DNA from: Bacteroidia bacterium
GTDB taxonomy: Bacteria > Bacteroidota > Bacteroidia > Flavobacteriales_D > Parvicellaceae
Direction: 5' to 3'
Length of the DNA stretch: 64,000 nt
Assembly: GCA_030426105.1 (NCBI GenBank)
Contig: JAUHZI010000001.1
Coordinates: 1 to 64,000 of the forward strand
The notes under the pieces were generated by a model. It was not told the origin of the DNA. It was given only the letters and a program-made list of their open reading frames with translations, and did no database searches. Shown in pieces: positions 32,331-41,665 of this stretch. The translations under genes and the position numbers were made by a program. Within the stretch, counting starts at the first letter, position 1. Each line of letters begins with the position of its first letter.

Positions 32331-34472
32331 ATGATGTTAAAGCATCTTACTATAGCAATTTATTTTTTATTAGTTAGTTCTATATTTTGGTCTCAAAACA
32401 ATGAACCTAACCTTAACAATTTTGAACCTCAAGATCTTCCTGAACAAGAAAAGTTAATCATCCAAAATCAATTAGATTTATATCAAAAAACAAAATCTGA
32501 ACTTGCTCAATTAAAATTGATTGCCAACTTACTCGACAGTTTACAAAGTAGACCAGCTATCGACTTCTACGCCAATTTTTTAGTGAAAAAGTCGGACCTT
32601 TTATTGACAAGCCTGCCTACAGAGGCAACCCAAATAAATGATTATAAATTAATCGGATGGAGCTATATTGGAGAGAGCTATTTCTACAAAAATCAAATTG
32701 ATTCAGCATTATTTATTATGAAAGAATGCGTTTCTTTATCTAAAACAAATAATAACCTAGAAACCTTAGCCTCTAATTTAAACAACCTCTCTTACATCTA
32801 TCAAATTTTAGGTAATGATTCACTTGCCTTTGAATATATTCAAGCTTCAATTCCTGTAAAAAAACAAATCCCTAATAATGCCAAAAGTTTATCTACATCT
32901 TACAACAACCTAGGAAACATATTAGAAAAGAGAGGAGAATACTCTCCAGCCTTCAAAAACTATTTTATCAGCTTAAAAATTAGGGATAGCATTAAAGACT
33001 ATAAGGGCATGGGAAATGTTCTAAACAATATTGCAAACCTCTACCAAAACACAGGAAATTCGACCAATGCTCTAATTTACTTTAGGCAATCAACAGAAGC
33101 CAGAATCAAAGCAAAAGATTCTCTAGGTTTATGTAATAATTATAATAATATTGGCTCTATTTATCACCAGCAAAAAAAATACGATAGTGCAATTACATAT
33201 TACTTAAAGGCTCTTCAAGTTGTCGAGTGGCACAATAAAAATCAGCTTGACCAGCCCACTTCGGGGAAAGACCTCTATGCTATTACCTTAACTAACTTGG
33301 CTGATTTATATGCTCAACAAGGGGATAGTAAAAAAGCAATAGAACTTCACCTAAAAGCAATAGAACTTAAAGAAGTTTATCAATATATCCCTAGTGAGAA
33401 CCTAGGTTTTTCATATTATCATTTGGGACAGCTTTACTTCAATAATAATGAGTTCAATAAAGCAGAACAATATGGTCAAAAAGGGATGCTACTATTAAAC
33501 GATATTCATTCCCCCAAACTCACCAAAATGATGACACATTTGATGTCTCAAGTTTATATAAAAAAAGGAGATTATAAGAGCGGCTATGAGATGTTACGTA
33601 TTTCAACACGAATGAAGGATAGCATGGTAAATGCTAACTTAATTTCTGAAGCAGCCAATAGGAGTGCTCAATTTAAATATGAACAGAAGTTGCTTATTGA
33701 CAGCCTTAAGACAGTCGAAAAAGAGCGATTAAACTTAGAGAAATTTAAAGCTCAAGAAGCAAAGAACAGGACTCAGAAAATTCTCTATATTAGTATCGCC
33801 ATCTTTATTATACTTATCATCTTAATTTACTCAATTATTCAACGAAATAAGAGCACTCAAAAGATTTTAAGGCTCAAACATCAAACCCTTCAACTTCAAA
33901 TCAACCCCCATTTTTTCTTTAATGCTCTTAACTCTATAAGCAACTATATTGGAGCTAACCAACCTTTTATTGCCAAACAATATTTAGCTAAATTCTCCAA
34001 AGTGATGCGTTCCTCACTTGAAAATGTACAACAAGAATTGATTTCCATAGAAGAAGAACTCGCCTTTACTAAAAATTACATGGAGATTGAAAAGCTTCAA
34101 TATGAAAACTTTGATTATAAAATAACAATAGATGAGCAAATTGAAACAGATGAGATAATGCTCCCTCCTACAATATTACAACCCTTTATTGAAAATTCCA
34201 TCCTTCATGGTTTTATTGATAAAACCAAAGAAAATAAAGGTTTGATTAGTATTAATATAAGAACTGAAGGCAATCAAATTCTCTTCGAAATAATTGATAA
34301 TGGAGTAGGTCTTTCCACTCAGAAAGAAAACAAAACTCACCAATCTCTAGCTATTTCTATAACAACCAATAGACTTCAGTTTTTCACGAAGAATAGCGCT
34401 CCTCTAAAAATAGCTAATCACCAACAACATTCTGGGGTAATTGTTTCTTTTACTATTCCCCAACATGTATAA
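32331..34472 (+). CDS. TPR-containing LytS/YehU-type sensor histidine kinase
   Basis: 713 aa. A signal-like N-terminus leads into periplasmic TPR repeats (about residues 50-440, e.g. YNNLGNILEKRGEYSPAFKNYFISLKIRD). A coiled region and one transmembrane helix (about 484-504, ILYISIAIFIILIILIYSII) follow, then a cytoplasmic kinase. QLQINPHFFFNALNSISNYI carries the phospho-acceptor histidine H527, and MLPPTILQPFIENSILHGF and EIIDNGVGLS are the N and G boxes of the HATPase. Kinases of this type normally pair with a LytTR response regulator encoded next door; none is present here, so the partner must be elsewhere. Confidence 0.92.
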   Translation: MMLKHLTIAIYFLLVSSIFWSQNNEPNLNNFEPQDLPEQEKLIIQNQLDLYQKTKSELAQLKLIANLLDSLQSRPAIDFYANFLVKKSDLLLTSLPTEATQINDYKLIGWSYIGESYFYKNQIDSALFIMKECVSLSKTNNNLETLASNLNNLSYIYQILGNDSLAFEYIQASIPVKKQIPNNAKSLSTSYNNLGNILEKRGEYSPAFKNYFISLKIRDSIKDYKGMGNVLNNIANLYQNTGNSTNALIYFRQSTEARIKAKDSLGLCNNYNNIGSIYHQQKKYDSAITYYLKALQVVEWHNKNQLDQPTSGKDLYAITLTNLADLYAQQGDSKKAIELHLKAIELKEVYQYIPSENLGFSYYHLGQLYFNNNEFNKAEQYGQKGMLLLNDIHSPKLTKMMTHLMSQVYIKKGDYKSGYEMLRISTRMKDSMVNANLISEAANRSAQFKYEQKLLIDSLKTVEKERLNLEKFKAQEAKNRTQKILYISIAIFIILIILIYSIIQRNKSTQKILRLKHQTLQLQINPHFFFNALNSISNYIGANQPFIAKQYLAKFSKVMRSSLENVQQELISIEEELAFTKNYMEIEKLQYENFDYKITIDEQIETDEIMLPPTILQPFIENSILHGFIDKTKENKGLISINIRTEGNQILFEIIDNGVGLSTQKENKTHQSLAISITTNRLQFFTKNSAPLKIANHQQHSGVIVSFTIPQHV

Positions 34473-34572
34473 GCAATTATTACTTCTAACCACTTTTTCT
34501 TCCTACAATACCAACTTGTAACTCAAACAAGCCGTTTTGTAAGTGTTAGCTTATTATTCTCTATAGATCCTA

Positions 34573-34580
34573 TAGATTTG
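34573..34580 (+). promoter_or_regulatory. -7 box TAGATTTG of the small lipoprotein gene
   Basis: Perfect TAnnTTTG, 26 bases before the ATG. It is the second copy of a direct repeat CTATAGAT-CCTATAGAT, which may be chance or a binding site. No good -33 was seen. Confidence 0.5.
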
Positions 34581-34605
34581 CCCTCGAATTAAAAAACAAT
34601 TAATT

Positions 34606-34947
34606 ATGAAAAAAGCAATTTTAAGCTTTGTTACATTAGGTAGCGTTTTACTTTTCGCATCATGTGGAGGAGCTGAAAAAATAGAAGTAGATGCCAACAT
34701 GAAAGCCTTTATGTCTAAAATAGAGACATCAAAGGGAATGATTGATGCCATAGAAGAGTTTGGTGCCAACCCTAATTTAGAAACAGATCTAGACCTTTAC
34801 GAACTAAAGGAACCAACTGTAAAATCTGTTTCAGAAAAAAATGGATTAAAATGCTACCTAATGAATGTTAAACATGGACTTATCGATAGCGACTGTGAAG
34901 TATGCTGGGAAAAAGATAAAGTAAAAACAGTAACTGTAACTTATTAA
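34606..34947 (+). CDS. Small lipoprotein of unknown function
   Basis: 113 aa. The signal MKKAILSFVTLGSVLLFASC ends in a lipobox with C20. The mature part is acidic with three further cysteines near the end (LKCYL, DSDCEVCWEKDKVKTVTVTY), giving a small beta-type domain. No family recognised. A membrane protein gene follows after 18 bases in the same unit. Confidence 0.7.
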   Translation: MKKAILSFVTLGSVLLFASCGGAEKIEVDANMKAFMSKIETSKGMIDAIEEFGANPNLETDLDLYELKEPTVKSVSEKNGLKCYLMNVKHGLIDSDCEVCWEKDKVKTVTVTY

Positions 34948-34965
34948 TATTTAAAATCATATAAA

Positions 34966-35307
34966 ATGTCAACAGAAAACAAAAAAACGTGGAAACTCCT
35001 AGGAATATTATCAATCATTTTTGGTGTAATGGGAGTAATATTAAGCCTAGTAGGAACAATTGGACTTTACACTTCTATTTTAGGACTTCTACTAGGGATT
35101 GGGTCTATTGTAATGGCTACTAAACAAAATGGAAAGATGATCGCTGCCATTATTGGTATTGTATTATCTCTACTAGGTTCTTATTGGGGATATAACGCAA
35201 TGAAAGCTTGGGAAAAAGTTGGTGAAGAACTTAACAAATCTATTGAAGACGGAACTTTTGATAACGCTCTTCAAGAAGCGCTAGAAGAAAACAACGATAA
35301 TCACTAA
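34966..35307 (+). CDS. Small two- or three-helix membrane protein (DUF4190-like)
   Basis: 113 aa. A short polar N-terminus is followed by hydrophobic glycine-rich segments (LGILSIIFGVMGVILSLVGTIGLYTSILGLLLGIGSIVM and MIAAIIGIVLSLLGSYWGY) and an acidic, helical tail. The pattern resembles DUF4190-type small membrane proteins. It is probably co-transcribed with the preceding lipoprotein. Function unknown. Confidence 0.65.
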   Translation: MSTENKKTWKLLGILSIIFGVMGVILSLVGTIGLYTSILGLLLGIGSIVMATKQNGKMIAAIIGIVLSLLGSYWGYNAMKAWEKVGEELNKSIEDGTFDNALQEALEENNDNH

Positions 35308-35310
35308 AAA

Positions 35311-35347
35311 GAAAAAAGGAGGGACTGCCCCTCCTTTTCTTTTTTAT
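35311..35347. terminator. Bidirectional intrinsic terminator
   Basis: GGAGGG-ACTGC-CCCTCC stem with A-rich left flank and TTTTCTTTTTT right flank, between convergent genes. Confidence 0.85.
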
Positions 35348-35352
35348 TGTTC

Positions 35353-36420
35353 CTAACGTTCAAAAGCTCCCCATTTATCATTAACAACAGATTCAGCATC
35401 CATTAAACTTAATACCTCATCTGCTATATTATCGCTCAACTCTAAATGAGTCGTAAACCCTACACAAGAAGCATTAATCTCCCCTAACACATACTTATCT
35501 TCACCTGTCTTTTCATCTGTATCTAAGATAAAGTCAGCAGTCCAAATCAAAGGCAGATCATAATTCCCTAGTCTTTGGCGTAAAACTGCAATACTCTTTT
35601 TAATAATGTTCCCTAATTCTGGCCATTGTTCAGGTTTATCATAACGATATTTGGCTCCTGAAAATAATGTTGCTGAGAAAGCATCAGGAGTTTCTGCAGG
35701 TTTCTTATGTACGATATTTACAATCTTATCTCTTAACATTAACACTCTTATTTCCCCTTCTGTTATTCTTTCAAGGAATGGCATATCTAGCAACATTCCA
35801 TTCTCCCCATCTAAATATTGAATACAAAACTCTAAAAACTCCTGAAGTGTTTTTTCTTCTGTATGATTATCTTTTGCTTCTGTTAATTTTACTTTTGCAT
35901 CTAATGCAACTTTCGATTTATACTTCCCAGGCTCCTTCACTTCTACTCTCCATATTCCTTCTCCTGCTGATCCTCTATTCTGCTTTAATACACGAACACC
36001 TTTACTTAAAGTTTTAGGAAAATTTTCTTTCAATGCATCAAAATCATAGTATGTATAGACATCGCTTGGAACCAAAGCTGTTCCTTTTAATTTTTCAACA
36101 GCATTTTTCGCTCCATAAGCAGTCATTGCATCAGGATGTGGCAATCCTTCTACTCCATTTCTAACTAACTCCCTTAGCATTTGAAAATAACCAACTTCAC
36201 TTGGTAAATTACCCGGATTTACTCGACTAATATATGCACTAGCCTTTTTGATGGTGTGGCGATAAATCTCCCCCCTGTTTTCATCAGTGTAAAAAATAAT
36301 TTCAGCAGTCCAACCTCGTTCTTGCAAAGAATCTATAATTGGTTTGGAATCTCTTCTAAATCCATACTCTCCTTTATCCGTTCCTCCTCTCGCTTCGAAA
36401 ATTACTACGTGTTTTTTCAT
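35353..36420 (-). CDS. Cj0069-type protein, probable ATP-grasp enzyme
   Basis: 355 aa. It opens KKHVVIFEARGGTDKGEYGFRRDSKPIIDSLQERGW, and the central and C-terminal parts have ATP-grasp features: GVRVLKQNRGSAGEGIWRVEV (glycine-rich nucleotide loop), EGEIRVLMLRDKIVNIVHKKPA, and the metal-binding end KYVLGEINASCVGF (E-x-N). The overall look fits the poorly studied Cj0069 family. Such enzymes join a carboxylate to an amine using ATP; the substrate is unknown. Monocistronic. Confidence 0.65.
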   Translation of the reverse strand: MKKHVVIFEARGGTDKGEYGFRRDSKPIIDSLQERGWTAEIIFYTDENRGEIYRHTIKKASAYISRVNPGNLPSEVGYFQMLRELVRNGVEGLPHPDAMTAYGAKNAVEKLKGTALVPSDVYTYYDFDALKENFPKTLSKGVRVLKQNRGSAGEGIWRVEVKEPGKYKSKVALDAKVKLTEAKDNHTEEKTLQEFLEFCIQYLDGENGMLLDMPFLERITEGEIRVLMLRDKIVNIVHKKPAETPDAFSATLFSGAKYRYDKPEQWPELGNIIKKSIAVLRQRLGNYDLPLIWTADFILDTDEKTGEDKYVLGEINASCVGFTTHLELSDNIADEVLSLMDAESVVNDKWGAFER

Positions 36421-36552
36421 TTTTGGTTTTTTATGTGTTTTAGATTAATAATTCTATATAAATTTCGGCATTAAACGCCCTCAAAATCATGACCTAAATC
36501 AGAAAAAAAAATGATTATAACGAACCATAAAATTTTCATTTCTATTCGAGAT

Positions 36553-36560
36553 TAAATTTG
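36553..36560 (+). promoter_or_regulatory. -7 box TAAATTTG of lpd
   Basis: Perfect TAnnTTTG, 68 bases before the lpd ATG, implying a leader of about 60 bases. Confidence 0.55.
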
Positions 36561-36627
36561 TAACTTTACCGTTCAAAATATTACAATCAACTAGTAAGCA
36601 ATTGCTATAAAATAAAACACAATTATA

Positions 36628-38028
36628 ATGAGTAAATACGATGTTACAATTATAGGTTCTGGTCCAGGAGGATATGTTGCAGCTATTAAATGTGCACAAT
36701 TAGGGTTAAAAACGGCTATCATTGAAAAATATTCAACGTTAGGTGGTACCTGTTTAAATGTAGGATGTATTCCTTCTAAGGCTTTATTAGATTCTTCTCA
36801 CCATTATCACGATGCTCAACATGCATTTAGTAAGCATGGAATCAATACTGGAGAGTTATCATTTGACTTAGCCACAATGATTGAACGTAAACGTGCAGTT
36901 GTTTCTCAAACTTGTGATGGAGTTAAATACCTTATGGACAAAAACAAAATTGATGTTTATGAAGGTATTGGATCATTTGTCGATAAAAACAACATCAAAA
37001 TAACAGGTAAAGAAGGCGAACAAACAATCCAAACAGATAAAACAATTATTGCAACTGGATCTAAGCCAAACTACTTCCCAGGAATGGAGCCTGACAAAAA
37101 GCGTATTATTACGTCTACTGAGGCATTAGAAATGAAAGAAGTACCCAAACACTTAATTGTTATTGGTGGTGGCGTTATCGGTTTAGAATTAGGAAGTGTT
37201 TATGCTAGACTAGGAGCTAAAGTAACTGTTGTTGAATTTGCTGACACAATTATTCCTACCATGGATAAAACGATGTCAAAAGAATTACAAAAAGTATTGA
37301 AAAAAGAAGGGTTTAAATTCAACTTTAATCATGCTGTACAAAATGTAACAAATGAAGGAGATGAAGTAAAAGTTGTTGCCAAAAACAAAAAAGGAGAAGA
37401 AGTTACTTTTGAAGGAGACTATTGTTTAGTAGCAGTTGGTAGAAAACCATATACTGAAGGGTTAGGATTAGAAAATATAGGTGTTAAGGTTACTGACCGA
37501 GGAATGATTGAAACAAATGATCATTTACAAACAAATGTTGAAGGGATTTACGCTATTGGAGATGTTGTAAAAGGAGCAATGTTAGCACATAAAGCTGAAG
37601 AAGAAGGTGTTTTTGTAGCAGAACTATTAGCTGGGCAAAAACCACATATTAATTACGACTTAATTCCTGGTGTAGTTTATACTTGGCCTGAAGTAGCAGC
37701 TGTTGGAAAAACAGAAGAGCAAATTAAAGCTTCTGGTAAAGCTTATAAAGTAGGACAATTCCCAATCAAAGCCTTAGGGAGAGCTAGAGCAAGTATGGAT
37801 ATTATGGGAGTTGTTAAGGTAATTGCAGACGAAGAAACAGACGAAGTATTAGGAGTACACATGATTGCTCCTCGTGCTGCTGATTTGATCATGGAAGCTG
37901 TTGTTGCAATGGAGTACAGAGCTTCGGCAGAAGATATTGCACGTATTTGCCACCCACACCCTACATACAGTGAAGCTGTTAAGGAAGCTGCTTTAGGAGC
38001 TTGGATGGGAAAACCATTGCATATTTAA
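36628..38028 (+). CDS. lpdA: Dihydrolipoyl dehydrogenase (E3)
   Basis: 466 aa flavoprotein that reoxidises dihydrolipoamide in 2-oxoacid dehydrogenase and glycine cleavage complexes. The FAD-binding GSGPGGYVAA is at 10-19, the redox-active disulfide GGTCLNVGCIPSKALL uses C42 and C47, the NAD-binding GGGVIGLELGSVYARLGAKVTVVE lies mid-protein, and the C-terminal CHPHPTYSEAVKEAALG carries the catalytic His-Glu pair. No other complex subunit is adjacent. Single-gene unit ended by a hairpin. Confidence 0.97.
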   Translation: MSKYDVTIIGSGPGGYVAAIKCAQLGLKTAIIEKYSTLGGTCLNVGCIPSKALLDSSHHYHDAQHAFSKHGINTGELSFDLATMIERKRAVVSQTCDGVKYLMDKNKIDVYEGIGSFVDKNNIKITGKEGEQTIQTDKTIIATGSKPNYFPGMEPDKKRIITSTEALEMKEVPKHLIVIGGGVIGLELGSVYARLGAKVTVVEFADTIIPTMDKTMSKELQKVLKKEGFKFNFNHAVQNVTNEGDEVKVVAKNKKGEEVTFEGDYCLVAVGRKPYTEGLGLENIGVKVTDRGMIETNDHLQTNVEGIYAIGDVVKGAMLAHKAEEEGVFVAELLAGQKPHINYDLIPGVVYTWPEVAAVGKTEEQIKASGKAYKVGQFPIKALGRARASMDIMGVVKVIADEETDEVLGVHMIAPRAADLIMEAVVAMEYRASAEDIARICHPHPTYSEAVKEAALGAWMGKPLHI

Positions 38029-38055
38029 TTAGAGCACAATAACAACTAATATTTT

Positions 38056-38088
38056 TAAAGGCACAATCTAATTTGGTTGTGCCTTTTT
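38056..38088 (+). terminator. Intrinsic terminator after lpdA
   Basis: GGCACAA-(10-base loop)-TTGTGCC stem preceded by AAA and followed by TTTTT. Confidence 0.88.
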
Positions 38089-38101
38089 AGTACGAATTTG
38101 T

Positions 38102-39001
38102 ATGTACCCAACCCTTTACCATCTTGTCTACGATATTTTCGGAATTGAAATTCACTTCTTCAATCACTTCAATATGTTTGGATTATTGGTTGCTTTCGCT
38201 TTTTTGGGAGCTAACTATTTTTTCACCAAAGAAGTTGTTCGAAAAGAAAATGAAGGACTAATCTCAACCGAAGAAGGAAAAACAACTCCAAAAGAGCATG
38301 TGAGTATGTTGACCTTAATTGCTATAATCTTTGGTTTTATCGGAGCTAAACTATTTGCATGGCTAGAAGACCCTATACCATTGGGAGAGTTCTTTTCAGA
38401 CCCTTTTAGCGGATTGACAATATACGGTGGCCTAATTGCTGCTTTTGTTGCTTCAATAATTTATTTACGAAGGTATAAAATGCCATTATTACATTTTATG
38501 GATGCTGTAGCTCCTGGGCTTATGCTTTCTTATGGAATCGGTCGACTTGGTTGCCATATCAGTGGAGATGGAGACTGGGGAATTGTAAACAACACTCCCA
38601 CTCCTTCTTGGTTTCCTGAATGGTTGTGGAAGTACAACTACCCCAATAATGTTCTTAATGAAGGGGTAGCTATTCCTAATTGTATCTATGATGATTATTG
38701 TTTCCAACTCGCCAACCCTGTTTACCCCACTCCTATATATGAAGCTTTTGCTGCGCTTATCTTATTTTTGATTTTATGGAGGTTAAGAACTAAAATTAAA
38801 ATAGCAGGTCAGCTCTTCTTTGTTTATTTAACACTCAATGGTCTTGAACGTTTTTTTATTGAAAAAATTAGAGTCAATGCTGTTTACAATTTAGCTGGTT
38901 TTTCGATTACTCAAGCAGAAATTATAGCTGTTATATTTATGCTTATTGGAATTGTAGGATACATTTGGTTAAAAAGACTAAACGCAACAAATAAAATTTA
39001 A
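38102..39001 (+). CDS. lgt: Prolipoprotein diacylglyceryl transferase
   Basis: 299 aa, multi-pass inner membrane enzyme that attaches diacylglycerol to the lipobox cysteine of lipoproteins, the first step for the many lipoproteins in this window. Visible are FGLLVAFAFLGANYFF, the ...LTIYGGLIAAFVASIIYLRRYKMP segment, the signature GIGRLGCHISGDGDWG (family G-R-x-G-N/C-F-x-N-x-E-like), PTPIYEA, and the C-terminal NGLERFFIEKIRVN. Typical of the longer Bacteroidota Lgt. Confidence 0.95.
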   Translation: MYPTLYHLVYDIFGIEIHFFNHFNMFGLLVAFAFLGANYFFTKEVVRKENEGLISTEEGKTTPKEHVSMLTLIAIIFGFIGAKLFAWLEDPIPLGEFFSDPFSGLTIYGGLIAAFVASIIYLRRYKMPLLHFMDAVAPGLMLSYGIGRLGCHISGDGDWGIVNNTPTPSWFPEWLWKYNYPNNVLNEGVAIPNCIYDDYCFQLANPVYPTPIYEAFAALILFLILWRLRTKIKIAGQLFFVYLTLNGLERFFIEKIRVNAVYNLAGFSITQAEIIAVIFMLIGIVGYIWLKRLNATNKI

Positions 39002-39097
39002 CATCTATCCATTTTAAAGATCTTTTAAGAGATGAAAATCTAAACTTCAAAGAGTTTGATTTTGAAAAAAATATTAATTTTAAGAAAAATTAGAATT

Positions 39098-39637
39098 ATG
39101 AAATTAGCCAAATCTATATTGATTACCAGTACAGCCCTTGCATTTGTTAGTTGTAGTGAAACAACAGAAAATAAAGTAACTGATTCCCATAAAGAAGTAG
39201 AGAAAACTGTAGTAAACACAGCTACAGAACAATCATCTAATTCTAAAGGCCATGCCTGTGATTATCTCTCTGAAGATTATATCAAATCTAAGTTTCCTAA
39301 TGCCGCTAACATTAAACCTCATTCATCGGATAGTCCATATCCTACTTGTTCTTATATTTTCCAAGAAAATGATGAACACTATACTATAGGGCTAACTATA
39401 GCAAGAGCAGTTGGAGATGTTTCAATGCTCGAGACGAGTATGTCTTTTATAAAAATGGAAAAAACAGCTTTAGAAGGATTTGGAGAAAAGGCCTATTACA
39501 TTCCTAAACTCGGTCAAATATCATTGTATAAATCAGGAGATTTAATTCATATTAATTGTTCTGATGGTTTAAAAAACACTGGACGAGAAGCTCTAGCAAA
39601 AGAAATTGCTAAGGAGCTATTGGGTAAGATGAGCTGA
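39098..39637 (+). CDS. Lipoprotein of unknown function
   Basis: The ORF track starts at 39056, but the ATG at 39098 gives a proper lipoprotein signal, MKLAKSILITSTALAFVSC, with C19 acylated, so it is preferred. The mature part (about 160 aa) begins with a Ser/Thr-rich spacer and continues CDYLSEDYIKSKFPNAANIKPHSSDSPYPTCSYIF, a small domain with paired cysteines, ending in an amphipathic helix. No family recognised. Lies downstream of lgt with a 96-base gap. Confidence 0.75.
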   Translation: MKLAKSILITSTALAFVSCSETTENKVTDSHKEVEKTVVNTATEQSSNSKGHACDYLSEDYIKSKFPNAANIKPHSSDSPYPTCSYIFQENDEHYTIGLTIARAVGDVSMLETSMSFIKMEKTALEGFGEKAYYIPKLGQISLYKSGDLIHINCSDGLKNTGREALAKEIAKELLGKMS

Positions 39638-39817
39638 TCAAGACGATAAATTTTCCTTCTCCTCACACTATTCCTAACCTACTTGAATTAAAGTTATTGG
39701 CGTTCTATCGTTGAAAAAACAAAACGTCCATAAAAATAAGGTACTTTTATTTCAATATCTTTAGTTTCAAATAGCGTCTTAAAACCTTGGCGCCTTACAT
39801 TTTGAGTCTAAATAACA

Positions 39818-41176
39818 ATGAAAAAAGTACATTTTATAGCTATAGGTGGTAGTGCCATGCACAACCTAGCAATTGCATTAAAACTAAAGAACTATCATGT
39901 AACTGGAAGTGATGATGAAATTTTTAATCCTTCAAAAGGAAGGTTAGAGAAATATGGACTACTTCCTTCTAAAATAGGGTGGGATGTTGCCAATATCTCT
40001 TCTGAATTAGATGCTGTAATTGTAGGAATGCATGCTAGAGCTAACAATCCAGAATTATTAAAAGCTCAAGAATTAGGATTGAAGATTTATTCTTACCCAG
40101 AATACATCTACGAACAGACTAAAGATAAGACAAGAGTTGTAATCGGAGGAAGTCACGGTAAAACTTCTATTACTTCTATGATTCTTCATGTATTGAATTA
40201 TTTAGGTATTGATCACGACTATATGGTTGGCGCACAACTAGAAGGCTTTGAATGCATGGTTAAACTTTCTAAAGATGCTAAAATTGCCGTTTTAGAAGGT
40301 GATGAATATTTAAGTTCACCAATAGACCGAAGACCTAAATTTCATTTATACCAACCTAACATTGCTTTATTAAGTGGGATAGCATGGGATCACATTAATG
40401 TTTTCCCTACTTTCGAAAACTATGTCGAACAATTTGAAACTTTCATTAATAAAATAGAAACTAATGGAAGTATTGTCTACTTTGAAGGGGATCAAAATGT
40501 AAAAGCTGTTTCTGAAAAAGCTAGGCCTGATGTTAGTCAAATTCCTTATTCGACTCCAAAATACAGCATATCAAATGGGATTACTTCTGTTGAAATAGAG
40601 GGACAGCAATATCCTTTAGAAATTTTTGGAGAACATAACTTACAAAACTTAAATGGAGCACAGTTAGTTTGTAAAGCATTAGGCGTTAGCACACAAGATT
40701 TTTATACTGCAATACAAAGCTTTAAAGGCGCTTCTAAAAGACTTGAACTGGTTAAACGTACATCGAGTTTCGCAATGTATAAAGACTTTGCACATTCGCC
40801 ATCTAAATTAAAAGCTACTACAAAAGCCGTTAAAGATCAATTTGGAGATCGAACACTTATTGCTTGCATGGAACTACATACCTTTAGTAGTTTGAATAAA
40901 GAGTTTTTAGCACAATATAATGGAGCTATGGCTACAGCCGACAAGGCCTTTGTATATTTTAGCCCTAAAACCCTAGCTCACAAAAAATTAGCTGCAATTA
41001 CTCCTGAAGAAGTTAAAGCTGCTTTTGGAACAGAAAATGTAACAGTTTATACAGAATCTGAAACATTAATCAACGACTTAAAGGCCATGAGTTGGGAGGA
41101 TAAAAATTTATTAATGATGAGTAGCGGAAACTTTAACGGTGTTGATTTTAATGTTTTAGCTGAGGAATTGATTTAA
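39818..41176 (+). CDS. mpl: UDP-N-acetylmuramate:L-alanyl-gamma-D-glutamyl-meso-diaminopimelate ligase
   Basis: 452 aa Mur ligase used in murein peptide recycling. The N-terminal VHFIAIGGSAMHNLAIALKLKNYHVTGSDDEIFNPSKGRLEKYG reads like Mpl rather than MurC; the ATP loop is GGSHGKTSITSMI, followed by LEGDEYLSSPIDRRPKFHLYQPNIALLSGIAWDHINVFPTFENY and KDFAHSPSKLKAT. Bacteroidota Mpl proteins are about 450 aa. The following GNAT gene starts 6 bases after its stop. Confidence 0.9.
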   Translation: MKKVHFIAIGGSAMHNLAIALKLKNYHVTGSDDEIFNPSKGRLEKYGLLPSKIGWDVANISSELDAVIVGMHARANNPELLKAQELGLKIYSYPEYIYEQTKDKTRVVIGGSHGKTSITSMILHVLNYLGIDHDYMVGAQLEGFECMVKLSKDAKIAVLEGDEYLSSPIDRRPKFHLYQPNIALLSGIAWDHINVFPTFENYVEQFETFINKIETNGSIVYFEGDQNVKAVSEKARPDVSQIPYSTPKYSISNGITSVEIEGQQYPLEIFGEHNLQNLNGAQLVCKALGVSTQDFYTAIQSFKGASKRLELVKRTSSFAMYKDFAHSPSKLKATTKAVKDQFGDRTLIACMELHTFSSLNKEFLAQYNGAMATADKAFVYFSPKTLAHKKLAAITPEEVKAAFGTENVTVYTESETLINDLKAMSWEDKNLLMMSSGNFNGVDFNVLAEELI

Positions 41177-41182
41177 AAAACA

Positions 41183-41653
41183 ATGAACATTACTTATAGA
41201 AAAGCAACTGAAGACGACTTCTCTCAAATTTTAGAGCTAATTAAAGAGCTCGCTGTTTTTGAAAAAGCAGGCGAAAAAGTGACTAACACTGTAGAAAAAA
41301 TGCGACAAGAACAAGCTCATTTTGAATGTTTTGTTGCTGAGTTAGACACTAAAAAAATTGTTGGTATTGCGCTTTGCTTCTATGCATATTCTACTTGGGT
41401 TGGGAACTATTTATTTTTAGAAGATTTAATTGTAAAAGAACAATATCGAGGAAACAAAATTGGCGGTCAGCTAATTAATAAAGTATTTCAACTAGCTCAA
41501 GAAAAAGATGTGGAACGTGTACGCTGGCAAGTATTGGACTGGAATACTAACGCTATTCAATTTTACCAAAAAATCAACGCAACTATTGATAAAGAATGGT
41601 ATAATTGTGATTTTGATAAAACAGCGATTAAGAATTTTGAGTTTTTAGGTTAA
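41183..41653 (+). CDS. GNAT-family N-acetyltransferase
   Basis: 156 aa with the whole GNAT fold: YRKATEDDFSQILELIKELAVFE at the start, LFLEDLIVKEQYRGNKIGGQLINKV (motif A, R-G-x-x-I-G for acetyl-CoA), and VLDWNTNAIQFYQKINA (motif B). The wording ELAVFEKAGEKV and the W-N-x-x-A-I-x-F-Y motif match the diamine/spermidine acetyltransferase-like branch, but the substrate is uncertain. Co-transcribed with mpl. Confidence 0.9.
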   Translation: MNITYRKATEDDFSQILELIKELAVFEKAGEKVTNTVEKMRQEQAHFECFVAELDTKKIVGIALCFYAYSTWVGNYLFLEDLIVKEQYRGNKIGGQLINKVFQLAQEKDVERVRWQVLDWNTNAIQFYQKINATIDKEWYNCDFDKTAIKNFEFLG

Positions 41654-41665
41654 GATAATCTGAGA

